From Cryptomeria japonica (taxonomy: Eukaryota; Streptophyta; Pinopsida; Cupressales; Cupressaceae), in contig NC_081405.1 of NCBI RefSeq assembly GCF_030272615.1, positions 25,686,272 through 25,750,271 on the forward strand: a DNA stretch of 64,000 bases, in the 5' to 3' direction. Shown here piece after piece: positions 23,128-35,132 of this stretch. The notes beneath the pieces are model-generated. The model worked only from the letters and a program-made list of their open reading frames with translations, was not told where the DNA came from and made no database searches. Numbering within the stretch: the stretch's first letter is position 1; every line of letters begins with the position of its first letter. The translations under genes were made by a program, and so were the position numbers.

Positions 23128-25142
23128 CACTAACCATCTAACCTCTTTATGGTGTTTTTGAGTGTTTTCAAGTTGATTTGCAAGCCAAAAACCCAAAAAC
23201 AGGGTCGTGCAGGGTTTTCTGGAGACTTCTACGCCTGTGTGAAGCAACCTGCGCCTATGTTGAGCATTCTGCACCTGTGTTGAAGACATTCTGCGCCTAT
23301 GTAAAGTCCAGAATAGAGGTAAAAATGTAGTATTTTACTTGAAATTTGTTTAGTTTTTGCATTCTATTTTCTGTGCTTTGGATTTTGGTACTAATTATCT
23401 GTGCAGAATCTTGGCATACGCATGGCAAAGACAATAAATCAAACTACTAACATGTGTTATGCAGAATCGATAGTCAAAGACAACAAATCAAACTTCTAAC
23501 TTGGGTTTTGCAGGTTGCCTTGGAGAAACAATTAAACTTGGTGTTTGTCTTTAAATGTTTTAGGCACCTAGTGATTTCTAATAGGTTGGGATGAACATGT
23601 TTTTTTTGCTTTGATTGTTGAGTGTGACATTGGAGTAGGAGAGTATGCTCTCATCCTTTTAGGGTGATCAGAAATCCAGATCTTCGATACCATGCTTTTG
23701 TCTTTGATTGTGTGTCTCCTTTAGAGGGCCTGCCTTCCCAACCACTTTGCTTTTGCAAGCAAGTGATAATCGTGAGAAGGGAACGACCCAAAGTGAGTAC
23801 GGCTAGAATTCCTTGGCATTCCAACTCACTATAAAAAAATACCCGATGAGCGAAAGCTTTGAAGGAAGTGTTACGTGGGAATTGCAGTTACTTGGGAAGT
23901 GATGACCCTTGAACTCTTTCTCATATCAACATCTAAGTAGGGCCTCTTGGTCTAAATTGTGCTTGCGCGACTACATTTGTTTGGTATCTTGATGGGCTTA
24001 ATGTCTCAATCATGCTTGCATGACATCAAGGAGTAATGCTTAACTGAAATCCTTACTACACACCTTGTTTTAGAGGCCAAAAACCCTTCTAGTTGCTTGA
24101 GAAGGACAAGTTCGGATACTTGGAAGAGATACTAAGTTTGCCATGGGGAGATTTCCATGGAGACTGATGCTTGGTTGCCCTGAGAAGTGAGTGCCATGGA
24201 GGGGAGCCCGTGGGGTCAAGCATCTATGTATTCTCCTTGAATCTCATAATGAGTCTACCTCTCAAGTACCTAATGTCTTTGCCTACCATAAGAAATGTGG
24301 AAATGAGCATGATTGTCTTGAGTCTAAGTTGCAATATCTTGTATTCTTTGCTTGTCAAAAGTTGAATTGTATCTCATTTCAAAAGCAAAACAAATTTATC
24401 CAACATAAGATTAAACACAAGAGACATTCATCCAACAAAAGTTTATCAAGATTCAAAACTCATCTTCAAACATGGTTAGCAAACATTGTTCAAAATCTTA
24501 TCTCAACAAGCATGTCACTTACATTTAGGTTCATCCTAGGTTGCATTTTGCAAAGTTCATTGTCAAGTACCAAGGTTAGGTTTCATCTAGGTCATACTCC
24601 TTTGCATATCAATAAGAGTCATCCATTTGCATGTGTCCTCTTGCATTAAAGTCATATCATTGTCATACATTTACATTGCTTACCCTAGGTCTCTTCATTA
24701 AGCTTAGGTCATTATCATATCATATTAGGTCATTTGCATAGTAATTGTCCCTTTGCATATAGTGCCAGAATTAGGTTTTGTCATACTTGAGTAATCCAAA
24801 TCTTTGATGCAACCCTAAGTCATTGTTAAGAAGTCTAGACCTTATCAAATCTTTTGTCCTTTTGTCATCAATATCATTTGGTCAAACCTAGCTTAGTATC
24901 CAAGCATATAGGGGAGACTTTATCATTTGTCCTTTTGTCACTTAAGTCCTTTTGTCCTTTGAGGTCTAGACATCATTCCAATTTCCTAAGGGTCTCTTTT
25001 TAGATTTGCATTTCAAAAGTTTGTCAAAATCTTCAAAACAACCAAAAACATAGATTGCATGCTCGTCTAGCTAGTTTGCATTTAGTTGCATATCATACAT
25101 TATCCTTGAAAATTCCAAAAACATTGCATTTGCACAAGTGAC
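23128..25142 (+). other. Untranslated leader of element E
   Basis: About 2 kb without convincing genes. At 23,230-23,302 four copies of a TGCGCCTGTGT-like motif occur about 20 bp apart. From about 23,660 to 24,260 it shares blocks with the leader of element D (minus strand 45.2-44.5 kb), including GATGCTTG (24,166-24,173) and its complement CAAGCATC (24,217-24,224). The 152-codon open frame 24,191-24,649 overlaps this conserved block and is not similar to any gag I know. Confidence 0.7.
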
Positions 25143-28100
25143 ATGCCTGTTGAGACAAGATCAAAATCTAAAAAGATGGGCGAACCAATGTATCAACCCA
25201 TGGACAACACAACAAATTCGCAGTTTCAAACCAGTCAAATAGTACAAATTGAAGGTTCATCAAACACATCTCTACCACCATATGGAATGGTTCAACTTGG
25301 GCCACCTCCATTATATGAACCAGTGTTTGTACCTATGAAACCAGGACATGGGAGTGTTCCACCAACTCCAAGAGGAAGTGCGCCTTTCAATTTGAATCAA
25401 CCACACCTGCAACATGACATTCAAACTCAAACATTATATGAAGAACAAACTCTCTCGCAAGGATTTGGTTCAAATCAAGGTTCAGATCAAGGCATCCAAC
25501 AAGAAACGAATTCAAATATCCAACCAGATTCTTCATCAGATTTCGATACTTCTGATGATGTTGACATGTTCCTTCAAGATCCGAAGATAACAAAAAAGAT
25601 GGATAAGTTCTTGAACAAGGTCTTTAAGATGTTTCCACAAAAGTATCTTAACATGATGAGTAATATGACCTCTTCAAGTGACCAAATCAATGTGCAAGAA
25701 CAACAAAGAGGGGAGCTGTTAAGTTTTTCCCTGCATCCAAATGAAGAAAATGCACAACAAGCAACTCAACCTACATTGATGAGTAAATGTGCTTCAAAGG
25801 AATTGACAGTGACTATTCCTCAAAAGTCACCATTTGAGACAATAAATAATCCACTATTCAACACAACACCTGTAACACAAGATCAAATGATGAACACGCA
25901 AGTATTCACAGCTATCCCTCAACAAGAAGTGGTTCCTTACATGCATAAAGTGGGATCAAAATCTAAGATGCAGGAAAGCTTCACAACTGGAATGCCTAAT
26001 GTTGCCAATGTCCAAAATAATTCCATGATGCAACAAAGTTCTTATGTCCCGTTAAGTTCAATATCTTTGCCAAACACTATTGTGACAAATCCTTTGATAA
26101 TGGCGACACAAAGAGCTATAGATAGTGGTTTGCACCAACAACAATTGTTGCAACAATTGAGTAATATACAAAAGGTACAATCGAATGTGCAAACAAGTAA
26201 TGTGCAACAACAAGAAGTTCGCATTTGGCAACAAATTGCAGCGCCTTTGGCACCATTACAAGTTAATGCAAACTTGCAACCATCACAATGGATTGGACAA
26301 ACAACACAGCAAGTTAATGCAAGTGCTATACCCCATCCTAAGGAGAAGCAACGAAAAGCACCTAAACAAAGTTTTTTACAAATGATGGGATATACACCAC
26401 GACAACAATTGGCACAAAGTCAACAAATTCTGATCCGTCAGCCTCAACACCAACATGTGCCACAATATGTGCCAAGGCAAACAAGATATCCTACTTTACA
26501 ACCGCAATTGGTGCCTATGCAATATCAACAACCTACTCAATTGCAATATCAACCTAGGCTCCAAGAAGCACAAAAACAAGGTCAATATCAAGGCATAGCA
26601 CAATCTCAGCAACAAGCGATGTACCAAGAACTTTATATGCCGGAAACACCAAAAATGGCCATTTCAGAGTATCAACAACCGATCGGAAATGCGATGTATC
26701 GACAAAGGATACCAACTGGGATTAATGATGGACCTCTAAATTCTGATACAATTGCGCAAAAACTTGAGAAGTTGCAATGAAAAGTTGACGCATTAGAAAC
26801 TAAAGGAACAAAGAAGTTGTATACAGATCAAGATTTATGTCCTAATCCATTTGACAAGAGTGTACACATGCCTCCATTCCCTAAGCATTTTGAGGCACCT
26901 AACTTTGAGAAATATAAAGGGAATGGCAATCCAAAAGATCACATTTGAGCATTTTTCGCGGCATGTACTGAGGTAAGCTATGAAGAAACATATTTAATGC
27001 GCTTATTTGCACGAAGTCTCATGAGACAAGCTATGGATTGGTATTCACATCTGCCAGGAAATATAAAGACTTGGTCTGAATTGGCTCAAAAGTTTTTATC
27101 TCATTTTGCATTCAACATCGACAGTGATGTGACCATGTCAGATTTATGCAACACCAAGCAAAAGCAAGGTGAATCATTAGTGACTTTCTTGCAACGATGG
27201 TGAAGCTTGTATAGTCGTTCTTCTCTTGATATACCCGAAGAACAACAAGTGAATTTGTTTATCCAGAATTTGGTCCCAGAAATGATGTATGAGCTAAAAT
27301 TGAAAAGTCCTAGTACTATAGAGAAACTCATTAAGAAGGGAATGAGCATTGAAATGGCTCTAGTAGCTAAAGGAATTATCAAGCTCAATAAAGACAATGA
27401 CAACACCAATTATTTGGGAGATAGAAACAGATTTTGGTATAAGAACAAGAATGTCACTAATGATGGAGTCGTTGATGCAAGAGCGGTGAATGCAAATCAA
27501 CCCCCATTCATGATCAAGAAATTGAGTGTTCCTAATATGTCAACTATGGAACAAAATCAAGCACCAATGAGCAATGTTATTCAATAGCCGCAATACCAGC
27601 AACATGCTCAACAACAGCATACTCAACAATATAACCAACAACAAGGCCAACAACAAAACCAGCAGCACAAACCCTTCCGATCGCGGGATGGGCCTCCTTG
27701 ACAATTTACGCCATTGGGAGAGCCTATTGAATCAGTAATGAGACAATTGATACAAGAAAAATTTATTAAGCTACCAGATATCAAGGCAGAACCAGCGGTA
27801 AAACCGCATTGGTGGAATGATAATGCGTACTGTGAATATCATCGGTCCAAAGGACACAAAACTGCATCCTGTTTTCAATTGAAACACATGATTCAAGATT
27901 TATTAGAGCAAGGAGTAATTGAGGTAGATCCACCCCATCCGACCTCTAACACTGATCATACTATTTTCAAAACTCCTTTGCTTGATCATGACAAGGGTAA
28001 AGCGTCTTCTTCCAACTCTGCCCAAACGGCCAATTATGCAAGTTCTGGTTATAATAATGTCATTAATTGTTTTCGCGCATCAACTGAGTATGTTTCTACC

Positions 28101-28460
28101 CTGAGAATAAAGGGACAAGATCCTTCTTGTGCAGTCACCACTCGTCGATCCAAAATAGTCCTGAAAGGAGCTCCTGCAGCTCCTCCCAAGCCAACTCCTG
28201 CAAGTCAGTATAATCTTTTGGATCACCTAGGAAAGACACCTGCACAAATATCAATCCTTGAGTTATTGAAAATGTCTCCCATGCATCATGCAGTCCTAGA
28301 TAAATCTTTAATTGAGTCCACAGTTCTGACAGATATTGATGTTGACCAGTTTCAAGCCCGGATTGGACATTTAGCCATTTCCCAAAATGTCGCATTTTAT
28401 GACAATGATATCTCACCTAATAAGCTCCCTCACAATGATCCTTTACACCTTGAATTCCTT
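25143..28460 (+). pseudogene. Gag of element E
   Basis: The long open frame 25,143-26,780 encodes a Gln-rich N-terminal region of gag starting MPVETRSKSKK. After stops the same frame continues with the capsid-like core (HMPPFPKHFEAPNFEKYKG; RQAMDWYSHLPGNIKTW; LCNTKQKQGESLVTFLQRW) and a knuckle of form YCEYH-x3-GH-x4-C followed by LKHMIQDLLEQGVIEV. Stops at 26,778, 26,946, 27,201, 27,585, 27,699 and 28,482 are all explainable as C-to-T changes (CGA to TGA, CAG or CAA to TAG or TAA). The frame is otherwise kept over 3.3 kb. Gag would form the particle and bind the RNA. Confidence 0.9.
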
Positions 28461-29205
28461 GTTCATAACTGCAAAATCCGATGAGTCTTGATAGATGGCG
28501 GAGCAGGTCTTAATTTTGTACTTTGAGAGTGGTTATTGGCCTTGGATATACAGAAAATGACATTGATGCTTCTAAAAGAATAACAATCAAATCATATGAT
28601 GATGCTGAGCGCCCATCCAAAGGGATAATTACATTGCCTATTAGAGTTGGTCCAGTGACAGAAAACACTTTCCTGCAAGTCCTTGACCTTGATCTCCCTT
28701 ATAATATGATCCTTGGCCATCCATGGATTCATGCAATGAAAGAGGTTCCATCCACCTATCATCAATGTTTAAAATATCCTTATAATGGAACTGAGATAAC
28801 CATTCCGGGAGATCCTAATCCATTCCAATTTTGTGCTATGCTAAAGGATACCCCTCAGCAGCAAGTCCCAGTCAACAAAGAGGCCAAATCACATAGCTAT
28901 GTGGATCCTAATCAATTGTTAGATGTTGTCAAAGGAAAATTGAAGATACAAGACCAAGGATGTGGAGAATATTCAATGGATCAGACATTCCTCATTGGGA
29001 ATTTGCCAATATCTCCAAAATCATATGGCAAACCACATTTATTGCAAAAAGAACCTAAGGTCATTATTCAATATCAACCTCCTACTACATTTACAAGATG
29101 GGGAGAACTTGACAAGGAAACTGTAGATGATGATGTCATAGATTGGCTTTATAAAGATCCAACTAAGACCCTACCTGTCAGATTGCCAGTGGAATGATAT
29201 GGCAA
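28461..29205 (+). pseudogene. Aspartic protease of element E
   Basis: The active-site region reads VLIDGGAGLN at about 28,485-28,514, in the frame of gag. A frameshift at about 28,515 moves the rest into the frame used by pol (KRITIKSYDDAERPSKG, LPYNMILGHPWIHAM, FNPNPF-like strand end). The Asp-Gly-Gly-Ala site and the ILGHPW strand are typical of Tat proteases. A TGA at 29,195 probably derives from CGA. Confidence 0.85.
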
Positions 29206-29302
29206 AGGATTTACTATGCTGCAAAAGAAAGGATATGATGGTTGCAGTGGCTTAGGCCTGAACAACAATGGAAGGCTAGAACCTGCCATACCTAAGAGAT
29301 GA
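29206..29302 (+). pseudogene. G-patch motif after protease of element E
   Basis: The codons read GFTMLQKKGYDGCSGLGL followed by a second Gly-rich step, the glycine pattern of a G-patch. G-patch domains follow the protease in betaretroviruses and have been noted in some plant gypsy elements, where they are thought to bind nucleic acid. Element A keeps a decayed equivalent near 1,621. Confidence 0.6.
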
Positions 29303-30179
29303 CCTCCAACTTTAGGGTTAGGTTTTGTATCATTGTGAATTGGATCCACATCTACCAAATTACCCACGTGTCGAAAAGGGCGTGATTCTGACGATGAAAT
29401 AACACCTGAGGATACCCGACCCAAAACTAATTTTAATGAATGGGGGTGGAGTTCTTTTTCTTCTAGCTCCTATGCCCTTGACAATATTTTCATTGACCCT
29501 GATAATTTGCCTATGGAAGACAAACACGAAATAACTCTGCTTCCTAAAACATGTCCTCATGCTTGGATAGAGACATTTTGGGATCCAAGCTCTGAATCCG
29601 ATACAAGCAGTTCAGATAGTGACACTACAGATGTTCATATCTTTACCATATCAGCCCTCTCTCTCCTTACAACTGATGATGACATGCCCCTCATCTACCC
29701 CCAGCTTATCCAACATGATCAACAAGAACCACTTACATTGGACTGTTTTCAAAATGACGAAGCAATTGCAGAATTCCTTGGACTACGGGAAGGCATACCA
29801 CAAGGTGATCATAAGGCAGGATTTGCTATTGACCTAGATTCCATGGCATATTTTGGGGAGTCAACTCCCTCTTCCAGTCATCAAAATGAAAAAAGAAAAG
29901 AAATAGTAAAAAATCAAAAGAATAGATCTTTGGGTGAAAACCATAAGGCACTCTCTGATCATAAAAAAGTCAAAATAAAAGATGTACCTGCAGGTGAAAA
30001 CCTCTCTAAGGCGCCCAAAGGTGGAAGAGTGGACATACCCCTATCAAGTCAGGACAAATCAACATTGCTTGTGGAAATGACCAAGGAAATCAATTTGGGT
30101 ACACCTGACAACCCTAAGGTCATTCATTTTGCCACTTCTCTCTCACAACAGGAAAAGGTAGATTTTGTCAATTTCTTTC
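29303..30179 (+). other. Protease-RT linker of element E
   Basis: An acidic, Ser/Asp-rich region precedes a Lys-rich one ending in VKIKDVPAGENLSKAPKGG, which is recognisable also in A and in the fusion frame of D. No enzyme domain is seen. It is in frame with reverse transcriptase. Confidence 0.65.
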
Positions 30180-31021
30180 TTGAGAAGAAGATCAGCTTTG
30201 CATGGTCCTATGCAGACATGCCTGGCCTTGATCCAGAATTGGTTCTTCATCATTTGCCACTAAAAGCTGATGCCAAGCCTATCAAACAGAAACTTAGAAA
30301 GATGCATCCTCAGGTGGCTCTTTTGGTCAAAGTGGAACTAAAAAAATTGCTAGATGTGGGCTTCATCAGACCCATTGATTATGCAGACTAGATTTCAAAT
30401 TTAGTACCAGTTAGCAAATTAACTGGGGGCATCAGAATCTGCACAGATTTTAGGGATCTCAATAAAGCATGCCCTAAAGATGATTTTCCATTGCCAAACA
30501 TAGACATCATAGTGGACATGATGGCTGGATATGAGATGCTTTCATTAATGGATGGTTTCTCCTGCTATAACCAAATTCACATTGCTCTTGAAGATTAGCA
30601 TAAGACAACATTCACCTGTGCTTGGGGTACCTACTGTTGGAATGTGATGCCCTTCGGTCTTAAAAATGCAGGCGCAACATATCAAAGAGCAATGACGACA
30701 ATTTTTCATGATTTCATGCACACTTTGATGGAGGACTATGTTGATGACTTGTTATGCAAATCTGTCACCAGAGATAGTCATCTAGCCATCCTGGGCCTGA
30801 TCTTTGACCAAATGGAGACCTACAAACTCAGGCTCAATCCAAAGAAGTGTGTATTTGGTGTCATAGCTAGAAAGTTACTAGGATACATTGTTTCTCACCG
30901 AGGCATTGAGGTCGACCCTGCCAAAGTCAAAGCAATAATGGATATGCCTCCACCTTCAAATCTCTGGCAATTAAGAAGTCTGCAAGGAAAGCTCTAGTAA
31001 ATCTGCCACTTCATAGCTCAG
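30180..31021 (+). pseudogene. Reverse transcriptase of element E
   Basis: The frame shows FAWSYADMPGLDPELVLHHL, KLRKMHPQVALLVKVELKKL, RICTDFRDLNKACPKDDFPLP, MPFGLKNAGATYQRAM and the catalytic box YVDDLL, then GIEVDPAKVKAIMDMPPP. Catalytic residues are intact. Stops at 30,389 (TAG, from TGG), 30,596, 30,995 and 30,998 break it. Confidence 0.95.
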
Positions 31022-31610
31022 TTGGCCGACAAATGTCATCCATTCCAGCATCTATTGCATAAAGGTGTCGCTTTCAAATGGACTGAGCAATGTCAAGCAG
31101 CCTTTCAAGCTCTTAAAGAATATTTGTTGTCGCCACCTATTCTAATGCCTCCAATAGATGGAAAGCCATTTTTATTGTATATTTTTGCAACTGAAACAGC
31201 ATTAGGAGTTCTCTTGGCCCAACAAGATGAGAACAGCAAAGAGCAAGCCATTTACTATATCAGCCGGACACTGGTAGGCTATGAGCTAAATTATTCAACT
31301 ATTGAAAGGGCATGCTTAGCAGTGGTATTTGCAACGTAGAAACTTCGACATTATATGCTGAGCCACCAAACATTGTTGGTTGCAAAAATTGATCCCTTAA
31401 AATATTTGCTTAGCCAAGCAGCTTTGACGGGTCGCCTAGCAAAATGGGTCATGATTCTCAGTGAATTTGACATTGAGTATATGGAGCGAAAGGCCATAAA
31501 AGGACAAGTCATAGCAGATCAACTTGCAGAGGCTCCTATTTCTGATGATCATCCCATGTTGACCGATTTTCCAGATGAATCAATCTTTTCTTTCACATCC
31601 TCTAATGAAT
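31022..31610 (+). pseudogene. RNase H of element E
   Basis: Retroviral-type RNase H with FLLYIFATETALGVLLAQQDE, YYISRTLVGYELNYS, LKYLLSQAALTGRLAKW and AIKGQVIADQLAEAP. It follows reverse transcriptase in the same frame. One stop at 31,337 (TAG, expected CAG). Confidence 0.9.
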
Positions 31611-32173
31611 GGAAGTTATACTTTGATGGGTCCCATACTAAGTTTGGATCCAGAGTTGGCATCTTGTTTGTCACCCCTCAAGGTGATGCTATTCCAAAAT
31701 CCTATAGAATAACTTTCCACTGTACCAATAACATTGCAGAGTATGAAGCACTGGTCACAGGACTCCGAGTAGCAGTCCACTGGAACATCAAGCATTTGCA
31801 AGTCTATGGAGATTCTCAATTAGTCATCCGACAAGTGAATGATGACTACGAAACAAAAGATGAAAAGCTTATTCCCTATAAGAATATGGTAGATTTCTTC
31901 AAGACCAAGTTCACGGCTATCCATTTCAGTCAAGTTCCAAGAATGCAAAATAAGTCGGCAGATGCAATGGCTATGATTTCCTCCATGTTAAATATGCCAA
32001 ACAATATGGACAAATGTGAATTTTTAGTTGAACAATTGCTGGTTCCTTCTTTTGACATTCTGACAGCGGATGTGATGTGCATTCTTGTTGGTCCCAACTC
32101 CCCATGGTACAATGACATATATCAATATTTGAAATCCCAAACCTTACCACCCATCCTTTCTGCTAACCAACGC
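31611..32173 (+). pseudogene. Archaeal-type second RNase H of element E
   Basis: KLYFDGSHTKFGSRVGILFV, then CTNNIAEYEALVTGLR, HLQVYGDSQLVIRQVN and NKSADAMA show the Asp-Glu-Asp-Asp pattern of the second RNase H that defines Tat elements. The domain itself is open with no stop until 32,174. Confidence 0.9.
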
Positions 32174-33364
32174 TGAGCCTTTATCCAACAGACAGCCAAA
32201 TATGTCATCATCACCGACACCCTTTACCGTCGTTCCTTTGACCATACCCTCCTCAGGTGTTTGGATTTTGACAAAGCACAAATGGCTTTACATGAGGTTC
32301 ACGATGGTATATATGGGGGCCATGTCAATGGTCTAATCTTAGCTAAAAAGTTGATTCGTGCTGGGTATTATTGGCCCACTCTGGAAAAAGATGTTCATGA
32401 TTTTGTTAAGAAGTGCTACAAATGCCAGATTCATGGAAACTACATTCATGCACCAGCCCAAGAGCTTCATTCTGTCATATCTCCATGGCCTTTTTCTCAA
32501 TGGGGATTGGATCTTATTGGCAAGATTCACCCAACCTCTGCAAATGGACACAAGTTCATCATTATAGCCACAGAGTATTTTACAAAATGGATCGAGGCTA
32601 TCCCCAAGACCTATATCATGGGTGTCCAAATTTCAAAATTCTTGCTGAATTATATCATATGCCGGTATGGGGTTCCCCTTGCCATAGTCACAGATAATGG
32701 TCGTCCCTTCAAGAATAAAGATGTTAAAGAACTCTGTGAAAAGTTTCATATCCAACACCGTTTCTCCAATCCATACTATCCACAGGGGAATGGTCAAGTC
32801 GAAGCATCAAATAAAACCATTATCAAGATCTTGAAAAAGGTTGTCAATGATGCTGGTCGAGATTGGCATGTACAGTTGAATCCAACACTATGGGCCTATC
32901 GTACTTCTATCCGCACACCTACTGGCGCAACACCTTATTCCTTGGTGTATGGTGCGGAAGCTATTTTACCTTTGGAGGTGGAGATTCCTTCCTTGCATGT
33001 TTCCTTGCAACATCTAATTGATGACAAGACACACAGAGTCTCTCGGCTGCATCAGCTTGAGATGTTAGATGAAAAACGTTAGACAACTCTGACACATTTG
33101 CAAGCATATCAAAACCATCTCCGTCGCTCTTATAATAAGAAGGTCAAAGGGCGACACTTCGAAGTGGGAGACCTAGTTTTAAAGGCAAACCCTAAGAATG
33201 CCCAGTCTACTGACATCATCAAAGGTAAGTTTGAACCTAATTGGGTTGGTCCTTTCATAGTAACTGCAGCATATGGCTCGGGGGCATATCAGCTTGCTAC
33301 CCCGGAAGGTGAACCTCTGTCCGATCCTATAAACAACATGCATCTTTGCAAGTACTGGGCATAA
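32174..33364 (+). pseudogene. Integrase of element E
   Basis: The zinc-binding part has HDGIYGGHVN and CYKCQIHGN; the catalytic core has DLIGKI, TDNGRPF and GNGQVEASNK (Asp-Asp-Glu); the C-terminal part has PTGATPYSLVYGAEAILPLEVE and FEPNWVGPFIVTAAYGSGAYQL. It ends at 33,362. Only two stops break it, at 32,174 (TGA, from CGA) and 33,080 (TAG, from CAG). There is no chromodomain, as expected for Tat. Confidence 0.95.
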
Positions 33365-34250
33365 TTTTCTATCAGTACTTCTTCAAATATGATCCTGAAA
33401 AAATACAAAAAAAATCAAAAAGAGAAAAAATACAAAAAAATCAAAAAAATGAAAAATACAAAAAAATCAAAAAAAAAAAGAAAAAAGAAAAAGAGCAAAA
33501 AGAGAAAAAAAAATGATTCGCCCTCTAGTAAAAACCTGGCAAACAGGCACTTTGGGGCAAGTACCTTGGTGAAAACCTGGCAAACAGGTGCCATGTGTAA
33601 AATGAGATCGTTGCTCCGTCATCTATCATGACCTCTAAGCTATGCTTTTTCTCGACCGGTTTCTCATGTCTATCTTTTTCTTGACCCAATGTCCTATTCC
33701 AGGTCTGTTATTGGTCAACATCATTGTCTTGCATACCCCAGTTTCTTGTCCATATGTTTTGGTCCTGATCTATGTATGTCTTTCAGATGCGCATTGGGTG
33801 TGTTCCCTTGTCATGATCGATCATTGGAACTTTTGCATTTAAAAATGTCTTGAAAAAAGACCATAAAAATTTAAAAATGTCCTGAAAAAAGATCAAATTT
33901 TTTTTTAAATGTCCTGAAATAAATTCAAATTTTATTTTATTTTTAAATTTCTTGAAAAAATCTAAAAATATTTGAAAAATGTCCTGAAAAAATCTCAAAA
34001 ACATTTAAAAATGTCTTGAAAAAAAAAAAAAAAAAATTGAATAACGTCCTGAAATAATCCAAAAATAAAAAAATAAAAAAAAATTGAAAAATGTCCTGAA
34101 ATAATCCAAAAAAAATTGAATAATGTCCTGAAAAAATATCTAAAAAAAACTGAAAAATGAAAATCCCTAAAAATCATAAAAAGTCCTGAAAAAAAATGAA
34201 CACAAAAAAACGTTTCAAAACATTAAAATCCAAAAACACGCATTTTGTCA
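33365..34250 (+). repeat. A-rich 3' region of element E with tandem repeats
   Basis: 33,389-33,520 is nearly pure A with TCAAAA and GAAAAA interruptions. 33,840-34,200 is a degenerate array of the unit AATGTCCTGAAAAAATC. Between them the 20-mer AAAACCTGGCAAACAGGCAC (33,531-33,550) and GAAAACCTGGCAAACAGGTG (33,571-33,590) form a 40-bp direct repeat. Element A has both features and D has the second. Confidence 0.75.
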
Positions 34251-35120
34251 ATAAAGGATCTCTTTTTGTGAATAAGACAAATCACTGAGCATCCCTCCAA
34301 CAACATGCAATCGCACATTGTGCTTTAATGAAATCATGCATGAATAGATGAACTTTTTCCATCAAACTAGACATTCAAACTGATCAAAATTGTCTTATCT
34401 ATCGAACGTTACCATCAAAATCATTCGTCCTTGGCACACTATCATGAGTCTTATACAGGGTGTGGTATACTCGAAACCAGACTGTGTCCTGTCTTAGACA
34501 GGGTACCACATTCCCTGAAACCAGACAGCATGATCGTCCTATCCGCACTTTCAACTTTTGACAATGAAGATCAAGATGTTTGTTTGATTTGTTGGAATTT
34601 GTGCATCTTATCTTTTTACTGATTTATTTTTGGCTTTGATCATGTTCCTATGTTGCTCGATGATGTCACTGAGTGATTTAGAGTGACCGGGATGGTTCAT
34701 GGTTCCTTTCTTTTTTTGTGATTGCTGTTTGTCTGTGATGTGTCTGTCTTTTGCAAAAAGGTTGCATTTCAGCTCTGGCCTTCAATGCCATGGTGCTACG
34801 CATCCATTTTGCTACATTAAATAAAGGTTCTCACCTACAAAGTGCATTACTGAAAGCAAGTTTTCCTTCATCTCTAACTGTCCTCTGTCTAATTTCTTCT
34901 TACTAACATTTCTTCCATCAGTCTTGGTAGTCCGTTCAAACCTATCATCTTTTGTCATTCTTATCGATCAATTGGCCTCTTTTCTGCATGTTTTCAGCCA
35001 ATTCCTCGAGGGGGCATGCATATGTCATTGTTATTGTCTGGGGCATGCATATGTCATTGTCATTATCTGGGGCATTTTCATTATTGTTCTTTGAAACAAC
35101 GCTCAAAATCGCATTCTCTC
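34251..35120 (+). other. 3' untranslated region of element E
   Basis: No gene is seen. 34,450-34,530 has a two-fold repeat of a CCAGACTGTG/CCAGACAGCA theme, and 34,993-35,070 has a 39-bp unit with GGGCATGCATATGTCATTG in about 2.5 copies. Confidence 0.6.
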
Positions 35121-35132
35121 AAAGGGGCAAAA
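35121..35132 (+). promoter_or_regulatory. Polypurine tract of element E
   Basis: AAAGGGGCAAAA lies directly before the 3' LTR start TGTAGACACC. Confidence 0.85.

Noticed and set aside
24191-24649. 152-codon open frame in the leader of E as an extra gene
   Set aside because: It overlaps the conserved leader stem, which is conserved at the DNA level in D without an equivalent open frame that I can see.
33389-33631. Open frame coding for an almost pure Lys/Ile/Asn protein
   Set aside because: It is the A-rich spacer after integrase read as codons.
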